Positions 55,946 through 64,000 of a stretch of DNA of 64,000 bases are shown one piece after another (the stretch's first letter is position 1; every line of letters starts with the position of its first letter). The notes under the pieces are model-generated. The model saw only the letters and a list, made by a program, of their open reading frames with translations, searched no databases and was not told the DNA's origin. This DNA is from Methylobacter sp. (GTDB taxonomy: Bacteria > Pseudomonadota > Gammaproteobacteria > Methylococcales > Methylomonadaceae). The DNA lies in the NCBI RefSeq assembly GCF_004322395.1, contig NZ_SCTW01000100.1:32084-96083 (forward strand), read 5' to 3'. Position numbers and translations under genes: made by a program.

Positions 55946-56364
55946 GGATCTCCGTATTTAATTGTTAAAAGTAATCCTTTCTCCAATAATCCATCCATGA
56001 TACTGCGCTGCAAGGGAATCTGTTTGGAATTGAAAAGCCCAAACATATTTGCTGGCTAGCTCGACTTAATAGCCGCTATTATACACACAAGTGCTGGATC
56101 ATTAGCTACGGTAAGAGCTTGTCGGATGCGATGAAAAAGTATTACTTAAACTCAAGATAAACGTTCACTTTATAGATATAGAACCCGAAGTTGATAAAGC
56201 GATGCAAAGCCCTCTCCAGCGGGACGACTTGCAGGGATGCAGGAGGTAGAGCAATGCAGGCATCCCTGAGGGAGAAGGAGCAAATGTCGCTTTACTAACT
56301 CTGGACTCTATATTACGCAAATTGTATTAACGTCAGTTTGTCCATAACTAAATTTTGACTAGTC
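55946..56364. other. Divergent intergenic region between kinase operon and glycoside-hydrolase-like gene
   Basis: 419 bases that should hold both promoters. 56206-56282 contains a dispersed repeat (TGCAGGGATGCAGGAGGTAG, CATCCCTGAGGGAGAAGGAG) also seen in copy C at 50095 and near 47600. I see no clear operator, but co-regulation by the adjacent regulator is plausible. Confidence 0.5.
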
Positions 56365-59300
56365 ATGAAACCCTTGATTTTATTTCTTCTTGCATTACAG
56401 ATAGTATCGGTTGCCAACGCCGACTCACTCAAAGGATTGCCAATACAAAGCACAGCCGAGAGACCTGCATTGCTGCTTGAACTGGGCAGCGAACCGCCGT
56501 CGGTCGGCGTTAACGATAAGGCAATACGGGTGTTTACCGGAGACGTAAACGCTCATGAAGGCGATGCGTCGATTCAGACAACTAAAGATGAAATCAGTTC
56601 TTTGCATCCCGGTTTCGGCAGTTGGAAAGTCAGCTTTCGTTTTAAGGTCAAACCCGGTTTCGGTTTTCCAGCCAAACCATATACTTTTTGGGCTCGCTGG
56701 CGACAAGGTGGAGATCCTAATGTCTGTGTGCAATCTTTCGAAGTCTGGGCCGGGCCCGATCCATCCAAACTGGAGTTGCGAGCCGCATTGCCCATGAAGC
56801 CTAAGGGTTGGGATTATGCCTGGGTAGCCGCCGAATCGCCGGTCAGTCTTAAATCCGACGATGCGGTCATTGAAATACGAAATAGCGGGGCCGGTCATGA
56901 CGCCAAAGTTTTCGACGCCTTCCTGCTTGCCTCACCATTATCCGCACTGCCGACAACCGGCAGTCAAGATAAACCGCTAGTGCTGCTGGATTTAGGCAAT
57001 GCGCCTGCACTTTCAACAATGGAAAAAGATCCGGCCCTGCAAGTCCAGCTCGGCACGGCCACTGCCGGGCTCGGCGCCGAATCAGTGTTGACCGAAAAGG
57101 ACGAGGTCCAGGTTTTTCATCAGGGTTTCGGAAGTTGGGGCGCAAATTTCCGTTTTGAGCTCAACCCTTCGATTACTCCGGGACAATACCGTTTTTACGC
57201 CCGTTATAAAAGCGGCGGCGAGGTTTCCCAGGTTAATCAGAATTTCACAGTCAAGGCCGGAGCAAAGCCCGATGAACTGGCGACACGCGGCGATTTTGCT
57301 TTGACCAATACCACGCCTTGGGAATACCAATGGCTACAAGCCGCAGCTACCGTCACCGTATTGCCGGGCGACCGCTGGCTGGAAATCAACAACACCGGCA
57401 AAGCGGACGGGGCCAAAGTTTTCGACGCGTTCCTGCTGAAACTGGAAACGCCGCTAGGCGATTGGATGAGCGCCGCTCAGGCCCAAGCCAGAAACCGCTT
57501 TCTGGCGCTGACCAAGACCGTGCCTGCGGCGAGCCGGCATCTTTATGTGCTCGACGGCAAAGGCGAAAAAGATGCTTTGCTGTTTCGCGGCTTGGCTTCC
57601 GATGCCGCTCGGCCAAGTTATGAAAAGCTGTCCGTAACCTATCTGATAGGGCCGGAAGCCGAAACCCTGGCCCACAGTTTGAATCTCAATACACTGCCTG
57701 CTGCACTGATGACTGACGATTATTACGGCATTTTAGGTATGTTAGCCCAGCCCAACAGCGAACAGGATGTAGCCGGATTTCTTGCCAATCCGGACAAAGT
57801 CGGCATGATGCCGGCTCCGGTGGCTGGAGCGGATGCTCCTCCTAAGCCGCTTAAGGGAGGCATACCGGATGCCTGGCTGGTAGGCGGTCTGCAAGACGGC
57901 TTATCGGGCCTCTCGGTTTTCGGTATCGATAGCGAAACCGTGATGCGTCCGAATCCCGATCAACCCTATCTTAGTTTGCAAATGATGGGCGGTGAAATGC
58001 GGACATGGCGCGTTGAACCGACGCAAGCCAATGGCGCTACGGACATCGAGGCCAAAACTCAACATTCTTACGGCTGGTCGCGTGGCAGCGGCTATGCTCA
58101 GCTGTACCTGCGTGTCGATCAGTCCATGCAGGCGCTGCTGCATCTGAAACAATCCGGCATCCAAACTTTCGGCTGGCTGGATGGACAGCCTTTCAAATTG
58201 GCCGATGACCCGAATCCTCCGTCCGGGTTCTCGTCTTCTCCCGGCGAGCACATAAAAAAACTGCTGCAGGGCCTGACGACCGAAGGCCTGAAGGCGACTG
58301 CTTTGTCGGATCGACCCGAAGCGCCACAGCTCGCCACGCTGAATCTATCGCAAGGCTGGCACAGTCTGCTGGTCAAACTGATCATGCAGCATGACCAAAA
58401 TCAACGGTTTTACTTCGCAGGCTTATTCACCGATCCAGCCGGTAAGCCTCTGGATTCGATCAAGACTCAGCTGGCCGATCCCGACGCCGATCTTGCGCTT
58501 AACAGGATCGCCGCCAAGCTGCGGCCTCTGATCTTTGTCAATGCGCCGGCCAATCTGCCTCATCCGGGCGATCAACTCAAACTGCGAGTGGATATGCGCT
58601 GGCATCCAATTTTGGAAGAAACCGCTTTATCGGCGCCGTTACCGCGCTTTTCGGCAAAACTGCGCCTGCGTCTGGTCGATTACAGCGGTAACGAGATCGC
58701 AACGAAAGAAATAACCGGCTTGTTTCCCGGCGAAGTCGAAGTGGATTTCGGCAAGGTTAGCGAGTCCGGCTACTATGCCGTTTACTCTTCTTTATATACG
58801 CCCGAAGGCCGGTTGATTATGCATTATCCGGCCGATGGCTTCTCTGTAGTGGGCGGAGTCGCCGAGCAAAAGCATAGGCTGGACAAGAAAAAATTATGGA
58901 ACAACGATTATTACGCGTTGGCCGACGGCGATAAGAGCTTTATGCAGGAAGGCGGGTATTTTTTCTGGCTGGAGCGAATGGGGATTTACAAAAGCTATGG
59001 CAGCTATCCGGGATTCGATCCGCAGTATCGGGCTAAGTGGGAGCAGGCGAAACAACGCGGTTTGATTTTGTTCGCCGACTCCTCGGGCGATAGCGCTTGG
59101 CTCAACGACAATCCGGCAGACGGCCAAAACTTTATCAACACGGCATCTGCCTTTACCCGCTTTTTCAAATCAACCAACGAGATCGACATTCGCAACGAAG
59201 CCGAATGGCAAAAGCTGCGCGAGCCAGAGCATTGGGTGCAACGCGCCAAGTGGGAATATGAACAGGCGCACAAGCAGCGCAGCGATGCCCACTACGTTGG

Positions 59301-60015
59301 CGGCAGCCTGGTGCGGCCGGGCGACAAAGAAGGGTCCGGACCGTGGTTCAAGCAGGTATTGCAGCTAGGCCTGGACAATTATCAGGACGCCTGGGATGTC
59401 CATGCTTATCCCCAGAAAGAGCCGCGTTTCGGCGGAGCTATTGGCAATGGCGAAACCGAGGATGAGCGAGGTGTGCTGGCCGCTTATGCCAGCTTGGGCA
59501 AGAAGAACAGCTTACCTTTTTGGCTGGGCGAGACCGGCGCCAAGGCTATGCACGGCCTGACCGGACGCCGTTGGCAGGTGGAACAGTCCGCGAAAATGAT
59601 CGCCTGGGTCAACAGTCGCAACGATTACCTAGGCATAGCTTTCTGCATAGGCCACGAATACGATTTGGCTTACGGCCGGATCTGGGATTATTCGATGGGC
59701 CACAAACCCGGCGAAGCGGCACTTTATACCGCGAGCGCTTTAATCGACGGCTTGCCGTATAAAGCCTTCAATACCAAGGACTCTAATATTCAAGCGGCTT
59801 ACTTCGGCGACACCTTTATGATTTGGCGGACCGATCAGACTGCCGGCAATTGGCAGCTAAAGCTTGATCCCGTCAAACCTTGGCTGCTGGTGGATGTAGT
59901 CGGACACATTAAGGAACTGACGGTTGACGCCTCGGGGAATGCGGACATCCCTATTTCCGCCAGCCCGGTTTACGTGCTTGTACGCTCAGATTATGAACGA
60001 TTGACCAGAAATTAA
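56365..60015 (+). CDS. Large secreted glycoside-hydrolase-like protein with two N-terminal repeat domains
   Basis: 1216 residues; signal peptide (ILFLLALQIVSVANA). Two tandem related domains, ~30-200 and ~205-370, share LLELG/LLDLG openings, HPGFGSWKVSFRFKV versus HQGFGSWGANFRFEL, and KVFDAFLL ends; they look like jelly-roll carbohydrate-binding modules. A ~450-residue middle section follows, then a TIM-barrel-like end with TNEIDIRNEAEW, DAWDVHAYPQKEP and FWLGETGAKA (Glu candidates for acid/base and nucleophile, as in clan GH-A), and a final beta domain. I cannot name the CAZy family. Probably acts on a polysaccharide at the surface. Confidence 0.7.
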   Translation: MKPLILFLLALQIVSVANADSLKGLPIQSTAERPALLLELGSEPPSVGVNDKAIRVFTGDVNAHEGDASIQTTKDEISSLHPGFGSWKVSFRFKVKPGFGFPAKPYTFWARWRQGGDPNVCVQSFEVWAGPDPSKLELRAALPMKPKGWDYAWVAAESPVSLKSDDAVIEIRNSGAGHDAKVFDAFLLASPLSALPTTGSQDKPLVLLDLGNAPALSTMEKDPALQVQLGTATAGLGAESVLTEKDEVQVFHQGFGSWGANFRFELNPSITPGQYRFYARYKSGGEVSQVNQNFTVKAGAKPDELATRGDFALTNTTPWEYQWLQAAATVTVLPGDRWLEINNTGKADGAKVFDAFLLKLETPLGDWMSAAQAQARNRFLALTKTVPAASRHLYVLDGKGEKDALLFRGLASDAARPSYEKLSVTYLIGPEAETLAHSLNLNTLPAALMTDDYYGILGMLAQPNSEQDVAGFLANPDKVGMMPAPVAGADAPPKPLKGGIPDAWLVGGLQDGLSGLSVFGIDSETVMRPNPDQPYLSLQMMGGEMRTWRVEPTQANGATDIEAKTQHSYGWSRGSGYAQLYLRVDQSMQALLHLKQSGIQTFGWLDGQPFKLADDPNPPSGFSSSPGEHIKKLLQGLTTEGLKATALSDRPEAPQLATLNLSQGWHSLLVKLIMQHDQNQRFYFAGLFTDPAGKPLDSIKTQLADPDADLALNRIAAKLRPLIFVNAPANLPHPGDQLKLRVDMRWHPILEETALSAPLPRFSAKLRLRLVDYSGNEIATKEITGLFPGEVEVDFGKVSESGYYAVYSSLYTPEGRLIMHYPADGFSVVGGVAEQKHRLDKKKLWNNDYYALADGDKSFMQEGGYFFWLERMGIYKSYGSYPGFDPQYRAKWEQAKQRGLILFADSSGDSAWLNDNPADGQNFINTASAFTRFFKSTNEIDIRNEAEWQKLREPEHWVQRAKWEYEQAHKQRSDAHYVGGSLVRPGDKEGSGPWFKQVLQLGLDNYQDAWDVHAYPQKEPRFGGAIGNGETEDERGVLAAYASLGKKNSLPFWLGETGAKAMHGLTGRRWQVEQSAKMIAWVNSRNDYLGIAFCIGHEYDLAYGRIWDYSMGHKPGEAALYTASALIDGLPYKAFNTKDSNIQAAYFGDTFMIWRTDQTAGNWQLKLDPVKPWLLVDVVGHIKELTVDASGNADIPISASPVYVLVRSDYERLTRN

Positions 60016-60085
60016 AGCAGCTTAACTCTCCGGTTTCAATTCAATGAATGTTATTGCGCCATGTGCAACATGTTATATTTTAAGA
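60016..60085. other. Short spacer before the HigBA module
   Basis: Weak purine-rich bases precede ATG 60086 (TTTAAGA). No other feature seen. Confidence 0.4.
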
Positions 60086-60496
60086 ATGATTAAGTCGTGT
60101 CGCTATAAAGGTCTTACAGCGTTTTCAGTCTTGCTCAATAACCTTGGTGGATGCGTTGCACTTATCCACTCTACTTCAAGTGTCGCTGGTAGGGTGGATA
60201 AGCAACGCGCATCCACCAACGATGTAACTAACGCAATATGAAAATGCTGTAAAAGGTTTTTGATGCCGGCTCCGTAGCCGGTATCCAGCCTAATCATGCA
60301 AAACGCATGGCGGCAGCTTGTGGCATTGGACACCGCAACGACTATTGAAAATATGGAAATCCCCGGCTTCAGGCTGCACTTATTGAAAGGCTCAGACAAC
60401 GACCGATGGTCAGTTTGGGTAAATAACAACTGGCGTGTCACGTTTGAATTCCATGACGATCATGCCTTCATTCTCGATTATGAGGATTACCACTAA
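60086..60496 (+). pseudogene. higB: HigB toxin gene disrupted by a MITE and a frameshift
   Basis: The start MIKSCRYKG is the HigB N-terminus. The frame then enters a hairpin element (60110-60256). After it, FDAGSVAGIQPNHAKRM is in one frame and WRQLVALDTATTIENMEIPGF to ILDYEDYH in another, owing to one extra G near 60312. Joined, these give the usual ~92-residue RelE/ParE-fold HigB. The toxin should be non-functional. The remainder overlaps the intact higA start by one base. Confidence 0.9.
60110..60256. mobile_element. MITE-like element inserted in higB
   Basis: Ends GTCTTACAGCGTTTTCA / TGAAAATGCTGTAAAAG are imperfect inverted repeats. The centre (60146-60217) pairs GGTGGATGCGTTGCACTTAT-type left arm with GTAGGGTGGATAAGCAACG on the right. 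Relatives of the GTAGGGTGGAT word occur at 5838 (minus) and 46525. Confidence 0.85.
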
Positions 60497-60747
60497 TGGC
60501 TATGCACAATCCACCTCATCCAGGAGAATTCATTCGGGACGTCTACCTGGAACCGTTCGGTATCACGGGCAGGCAACTTTCCTCGAAACTTGGCGTTTCG
60601 CCTTCTACGCTAAACCGTATTTTAAAAGGCAACAGCAGCGTAAGCTCGGAAATGGCTCTTCGACTTTCAAAAGCCTTGGGTCGATCACCAGAGAGCTGGC
60701 TGATCATGCAGGACAACTATGATCTTTGGCATGCGGCAAACAGTTAA
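60496..60747 (+). CDS. higA: HigA family antitoxin, intact
   Basis: 83 residues. HPGEFIRDVYLEPFGITGRQLSSKLGVSPSTLNRILKGNSSVSSEMALRLSKALGRSPESWL is a complete XRE-type HTH of the HigA/VapI class. Binds the HigB toxin and represses the operon in the family. With higB broken it is an orphan antitoxin-repressor, possibly able to counter other HigB copies elsewhere. Confidence 0.92.
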   Translation: MAMHNPPHPGEFIRDVYLEPFGITGRQLSSKLGVSPSTLNRILKGNSSVSSEMALRLSKALGRSPESWLIMQDNYDLWHAANS

Positions 60748-60905
60748 TCTTGATGCTGTTGAAAAGATTGAGTTCAGGGCTGCATAACTAATTAGTATGT
60801 CGGGTTACGGCTATCGCTTAACCCGCGTCTACTCGACTGGGGATTTGCGGCATCATTGAAAAAACGATACGCACTGCGTACCTACGACTGGCGGAATTCG
60901 GTCCA

Positions 60906-61172
60906 TTGCCCTCTCAAAGCAATATAGATTTTAATTGGCTGGAAAAGCAAGCAGTGCTTTTAGATGCAGAATTGCAATCTCTGATTACAGAGCGGCCAAT
61001 GGATGAAAAAATCAGATCTAAACTTCAAGATCGGTTTGTAAAACGATCAGCAGAAGAAACAGTCCAGATGGGTTTGGTCAATTTTATGAATGCAGCGATT
61101 GATGATTTTGCTTCAGAAAGTCCAAGCAGGGCTCCATCTATTAAGGTTACCCAAACGATGATGCCATTGTGA
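60906..61172 (+). CDS. Hypothetical protein
   Basis: 88 residues from a TTG start; the frame is open further upstream (IIEKTIRTAYLRLAEFG), so the start is unsure. Charged, helical (WLEKQAVLLDAELQSLITERPMDEKIRSKLQDRFVKRSAEETVQMGL), soluble. No family recognised. It follows higA at a distance of 158 bases. Confidence 0.45.
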   Translation: MPSQSNIDFNWLEKQAVLLDAELQSLITERPMDEKIRSKLQDRFVKRSAEETVQMGLVNFMNAAIDDFASESPSRAPSIKVTQTMMPL

Positions 61173-61307
61173 TCCGGCTGTTCAGCAATCTCTATGGTAG
61201 TGTAAGTAAAGCAGATTGAACTAGCGTGTTGAGCGGGATGATTAAAGCGTCTTGTCAATAACACTAAATGTTAGTTGACCTTAATTATTTGCGGGCGTTG
61301 AGTGGGA

Positions 61308-61340
61308 ATAGACTGCGGATCAAAATTGATCGCAGTCTAT
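61308..61340. repeat. Hairpin downstream of the cold-shock gene
   Basis: ATAGACTGCG pairs with CGCAGTCTAT around GATCAAAATTGATC, itself palindromic. 10 bases past the csp stop on its 3' side; no T run on that strand, so a terminator role is uncertain. Confidence 0.6.
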
Positions 61341-61349
61341 CACTACAAC

Positions 61350-61565
61350 TTAATGGATAACGGTTACATTTTCAGCTTGCGGGCCTTTTTGGCCTTGCGT
61401 TACGCTGAACTGTACTTTTTGGCCTTCATCCAGTGATTTGTAGCCACCAGAGTTTTGAATTTGTTGAAAATGTACAAACACATCGGGGCCTGATTGCTGC
61501 TCGATAAAGCCAAAGCCTTTGTCAGAATTAAACCATTTAACGATGCCAGTAGTGATTGTAGACAT
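61350..61565 (-). CDS. CspA-family cold-shock protein
   Basis: 71 residues: [31 protein letters not shown] carries RNP1 (KGFGFI) and RNP2 (VFVHF) motifs, and the end [22 protein letters not shown] completes the OB fold. Long AT-rich leader upstream (61566 onward) fits a regulated 5' untranslated region. RNA chaperone. Confidence 0.95.
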   Translation of the reverse strand: MSTITTGIVKWFNSDKGFGFIEQQSGPDVFVHFQQIQNSGGYKSLDEGQKVQFSVTQGQKGPQAENVTVIH

Positions 61566-62243
61566 AATGAGTCCTATAGAAATTTTGAGTGTATAAAGCC
61601 TTAGAAAAGGCGGGTCTAGCCGGTAAATTTGGAAATTACAAAATGAAAAACAGGACGAATAACTACAGAAGTGACATCGAAATGGTAAGCAGAAGGTAAA
61701 TCTTATTTTTAAGCTGGGGTTAGTATGGGCTTGTTATCCCCCTGATGTCAATGCTTATCTTGAAAGGGCTTGTTATACCCAGGATTGTCAATAAGTTGAG
61801 CAAGAAGAAAACCGCCAAGGCAGTCCTACCTTGAAAGCTTTCAAGTCATCCTTTGAGTGGGTATTCTCATTAGGGTGAACACTATTTTTCATGTCCACTG
61901 TCCACTTTTTTCCATTGATTACCTGTGAAATCAAAATGAACACTATTCTCTTCAGTTTACAAGCAGAATTGCACCTGGTAATGCACTCAGGGTGACGGTA
62001 CTGATTTCTAGAAACCCACTACCAACTTGCTACAATTCCGACCAGATTTTGAATCCTCGAATTCGGCCAGGAAGAGTCAGTTTCCAGTTTCCAATGAACG
62101 GCTGGTTAACCTTGAAAACGGTCGCTCAGAAACAGCCAGTGATCGGCAGCCACCGCGCCCCATGCTGCCATTGAGGCTCACAATAATCGAGCGCCCGATT
62201 CCCGTCCCACTAGGTTACGCGCTTCCTTTGGACCTTCGTCGAA
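61566..62243. other. Intergenic region with imperfect repeats, no supported gene
   Basis: Two imperfect direct copies of GGGCTTGTTAT (61731 and 61768) each end in TGTCAAT. TGAACACTATTTTT and TGAACACTATTCTC (61877, 61939) flank a CATGTCCACTGTCCAC stretch that resembles an IS21-type end, though no transposase remains. The small frames at 61992-62260 lack supporting signals. Confidence 0.4.
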
Positions 62244-63269
62244 TCAGTATACTTTCATGATTCCCCCCAAGACCTGATAGTCGTAGGACGCAGGACTAGT
62301 CACAGGGACCTCTACAGCGCCATGCAGAAACCAGTTCTGGCCTAAGTGGATGCGAAAACCGGGCGTCAAAGAAACAAAGGTATTACTGTTCACGGCACGA
62401 TTGTCTATCGGTTGGCTAAGATTGGTTGAAACAAACCAGACCATATCACCAATCGGCGTGAAATCATGCGGGGTGAAATAATAGCCCACCGCCAAGTTGG
62501 CATCAAACGTTGAACGCGCGCCAGTCCGGTTAAGATCGCCACTATACGGCATTGTGAAGCCAGCTCCACCCCTTACTACGAGGCCCTTCCATGAGTTGGC
62601 CCAAAACTGATATTGCGGTGTTATAGCCGCTACATGGTTACCGTTGAAGACGTCTCCTGTGGGGGTGCGAAAGATCACGCCGAAAGATTGCGTGACATTT
62701 TTGGATTCGGACAGAATGATACGGGGCGAAATTCTGAAGTCGCCGAAATTCGTCTGTGAATCGCTGCCAAAGGCCCCTCGGTTAGAAGTCACAGGAATTT
62801 CAGTTGTAATCTCAAAGCGCTGGTTCAGTGGCGTATAATTTGAAAGATTGCCGGTATACCCATCGCCGTTATTCGTAAGGTCGTGCTGCCAGCCGAAAAT
62901 CGCAATGCCCAGCCGGTAAAAAACACCATCGTAGGAATTAAGCCAACCTTGGCGTGGCGCGCCGCCACCGCCGTTCGGAGGACTGACCCAAGGCTTGTCC
63001 CAGCCTTTGCTAAACAGGTTACTGTAGGAAAGATCTTGCCAATTCGCAGCGGCCTTGTCGGAGTAAACATCCCCTGTCACCGATTCGGTAACTACTTCTG
63101 AAAAGCTATAGTCTCTATCTGCTTGAGCGGGCGCTGCTTGGTCATCAACAATGTCATCAACAATATCCTGTGCACTAATTTCCCCACTGGCTGAAAGTAG
63201 GACAATGCCCAAGCATACCGCAGCTGAAAAACGTCTTTGAGTTTTTTTTATAATTTGTTTTGTTATCAT
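62244..63269 (-). CDS. Outer membrane beta-barrel/transporter-like protein
   Basis: 341 residues with signal peptide (FSAAVCLGIVLLSASGEISAQ). A Gly-rich, aromatic body (PPNGGGGAPRQGWLNSYDGVFYRLGIAIFGWQHDL, then alternating strands to GAVEVPVTSPASYDYQVLGGIMKVY) matches outer-membrane transporter (MetA-pathway/OMPP1-like) proteins. Starts 4 bases into the end of a small coiled-coil frame, so the two are coupled. Substrate unknown. Confidence 0.7.
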   Translation of the reverse strand: MITKQIIKKTQRRFSAAVCLGIVLLSASGEISAQDIVDDIVDDQAAPAQADRDYSFSEVVTESVTGDVYSDKAAANWQDLSYSNLFSKGWDKPWVSPPNGGGGAPRQGWLNSYDGVFYRLGIAIFGWQHDLTNNGDGYTGNLSNYTPLNQRFEITTEIPVTSNRGAFGSDSQTNFGDFRISPRIILSESKNVTQSFGVIFRTPTGDVFNGNHVAAITPQYQFWANSWKGLVVRGGAGFTMPYSGDLNRTGARSTFDANLAVGYYFTPHDFTPIGDMVWFVSTNLSQPIDNRAVNSNTFVSLTPGFRIHLGQNWFLHGAVEVPVTSPASYDYQVLGGIMKVY

Positions 63270-63430
63270 GGCATCTCTATGGCTTTGGCTTGCTCGAGTT
63301 TGGGCTCCAATTCATCAATTGCCGCCTGAATATCGCTGATCGCTTCCTGAGATTCGTCCTTTGCCCTATTTTTAAGTTTTGTTAATTTTGCTTGCTGTTC
63401 ATCAATGGATGATTGGATTTTAGATAGCAA
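63266..63430 (-). CDS. Small coiled-coil protein, probably 5' truncated
   Basis: The frame from TTG 63430 (open to 63445, where a TGA precedes) ends by overlapping the outer-membrane gene start (ATGA). It encodes an amphipathic helix, LLSKIQSSIDEQQAKLTKLK and SQEAISDIQAAIDELEPKLE. No start ATG or signal peptide; the gene may have lost its front. The coupling suggests it was once a periplasmic or cytosolic partner. Confidence 0.45.
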   Translation of the reverse strand: MLSKIQSSIDEQQAKLTKLKNRAKDESQEAISDIQAAIDELEPKLEQAKAIEMP

Positions 63431-63770
63431 TTCGGCTTTCTTTAATCAGGATTCGCAACTTTCTGTACCTAAGTTTCACCCTAGGATTAGCTTTATCATG
63501 TGTGAACCGAAGAGTATTACTTGATTAGGCATATGGTAATGAGTAGTTATACGTATTTTTGTATAAGTTACCGAAAAATAGCGATTTTTAATTAAATTTT
63601 AATCTAAAATCGATGAAGATATGAGATTGTTTTTTTTACCTTGGGAAGTAAGTTCTGCATCTATGGATAAAGACTGGCTTTAGTCGGTAGTGCCAGCTGG
63701 CTCGCTAGAATCGACTATCCGCTTTTCGTGGGTATGTTGTCATTCGATAATCTGGATTGAGTGACTCCTT
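63431..63770. other. Intergenic AT-rich region, no supported gene
   Basis: About 340 bases between the coiled-coil fragment and the IS end. No gene, hairpin or known motif seen. Confidence 0.5.
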
Positions 63771-64000
63771 AGGGTCCAGGCTGTGTAAAAACGCTGATTA
63801 TAGTAAAATACGCTCACCGCAACTAATGGGTAGAGCAGATGAAACGGTTCATTCAAAGTGCAGACCGCACTCAAGGCACATTATTTCCAGAACACCTGGA
63901 AGACTATGTTGCTGAAGACAATCCGGTTCGAGTGATAGACGTTTTTGTCGAACAACTCGATTTAAACCAATTAGAATTTAAAGGCGTTAAGCCATTGGCA
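63771..64000 (+). mobile_element. IS1182-family element, left end and start of transposase (truncated by window edge)
   Basis: GGGTCCAGGCTGTGTAAAAA near 63771 resembles the terminal repeat of IS1182-type elements (GGCTGTGTAAAAA). The transposase starts at ATG 63839 with MKRFIQSADRTQGTLFPEHL and continues DNPVRVIDVFVEQLDL, the DUF772-type N-terminus, to the window edge with no stop. The rest lies outside. Confidence 0.85.

Noticed and set aside
57318..57623. 101-codon plus-strand frame inside the 1216-residue gene
   Set aside because: Out-of-frame shadow of the large gene, no independent signals.

Overview
The window looks like chromosomal DNA of a gammaproteobacterium, most likely a Methylococcales-type methanotroph. 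That placement is an inference from gene content: sdhCDABE, class II B12-dependent ribonucleotide reductase, a PEP-CTERM protein, EfpL, RlmG, Rof, paired YfhL-type ferredoxins, cupredoxin-type periplasmic proteins, and dense small palindromic intergenic repeats. No methane monooxygenase, rRNA or tRNA gene was seen.

Layout. 0-2.3 kb: an operon of a truncated SDR/DoxX-like protein, DUF2269 and DUF4166. 2.4-16.8 kb: accessory DNA with DedA, a GNAT enzyme, a glycine-zipper lipoprotein, aquaporin Z, an NlpE-like protein, SRPBCC, AraC, CmoA plus an ICMT-like methyltransferase, a decayed IS630, RAYT remnants and two isochorismatase-family hydrolases between direct repeats. This block lies between intact sdhE (16.8 kb) and a decayed sdhE 3' end (6.8 kb). 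16.8-20.4 kb: sdhCDABE. 20.6-27 kb: glgX, a new 50-codon membrane ORF with its own promoter and terminator, rlmG carrying an in-frame repeat, efpL, and tartronate semialdehyde reductase plus hydroxypyruvate isomerase. 27-33 kb: a PEP-CTERM protein, a decayed hyi 3' end, two ferredoxins, coaD, rsmD and an M16 peptidase pair. 33-44.5 kb: two periplasmic proteins (one cupredoxin-like) divergent from a class III cyclase, acs, a FlgO-like lipoprotein, an ABC exporter and a split class II RNR behind two NrdR-like boxes.

44.6-46.5 kb is the most unusual stretch: three same-strand short gene units separated by two sites with the architecture of integron attC sites and no integrase in the window, i.e. 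a probable CALIN. Two of its three genes are frameshifted (LprI-like and Mrr-like nuclease). 46.5-51.3 kb is repeat-rich: three copies of a ~300-bp repeat, a nested MITE and a 104-bp MITE around rof, msrB, a secreted protein and a fatty acid hydroxylase.

51.4-56 kb is a four-gene signalling operon: a GlrK/QseE-like kinase whose phosphoacceptor His is Arg, a QseG-like lipoprotein, an intact histidine kinase and an OmpR-type regulator. It is divergent from a 1216-residue secreted glycoside-hydrolase-like protein. At 60-61 kb a HigBA module has its toxin broken by a MITE and a frameshift while the antitoxin is intact. The window ends with a cold-shock protein, an outer-membrane barrel protein and the left end of an IS1182-type element.
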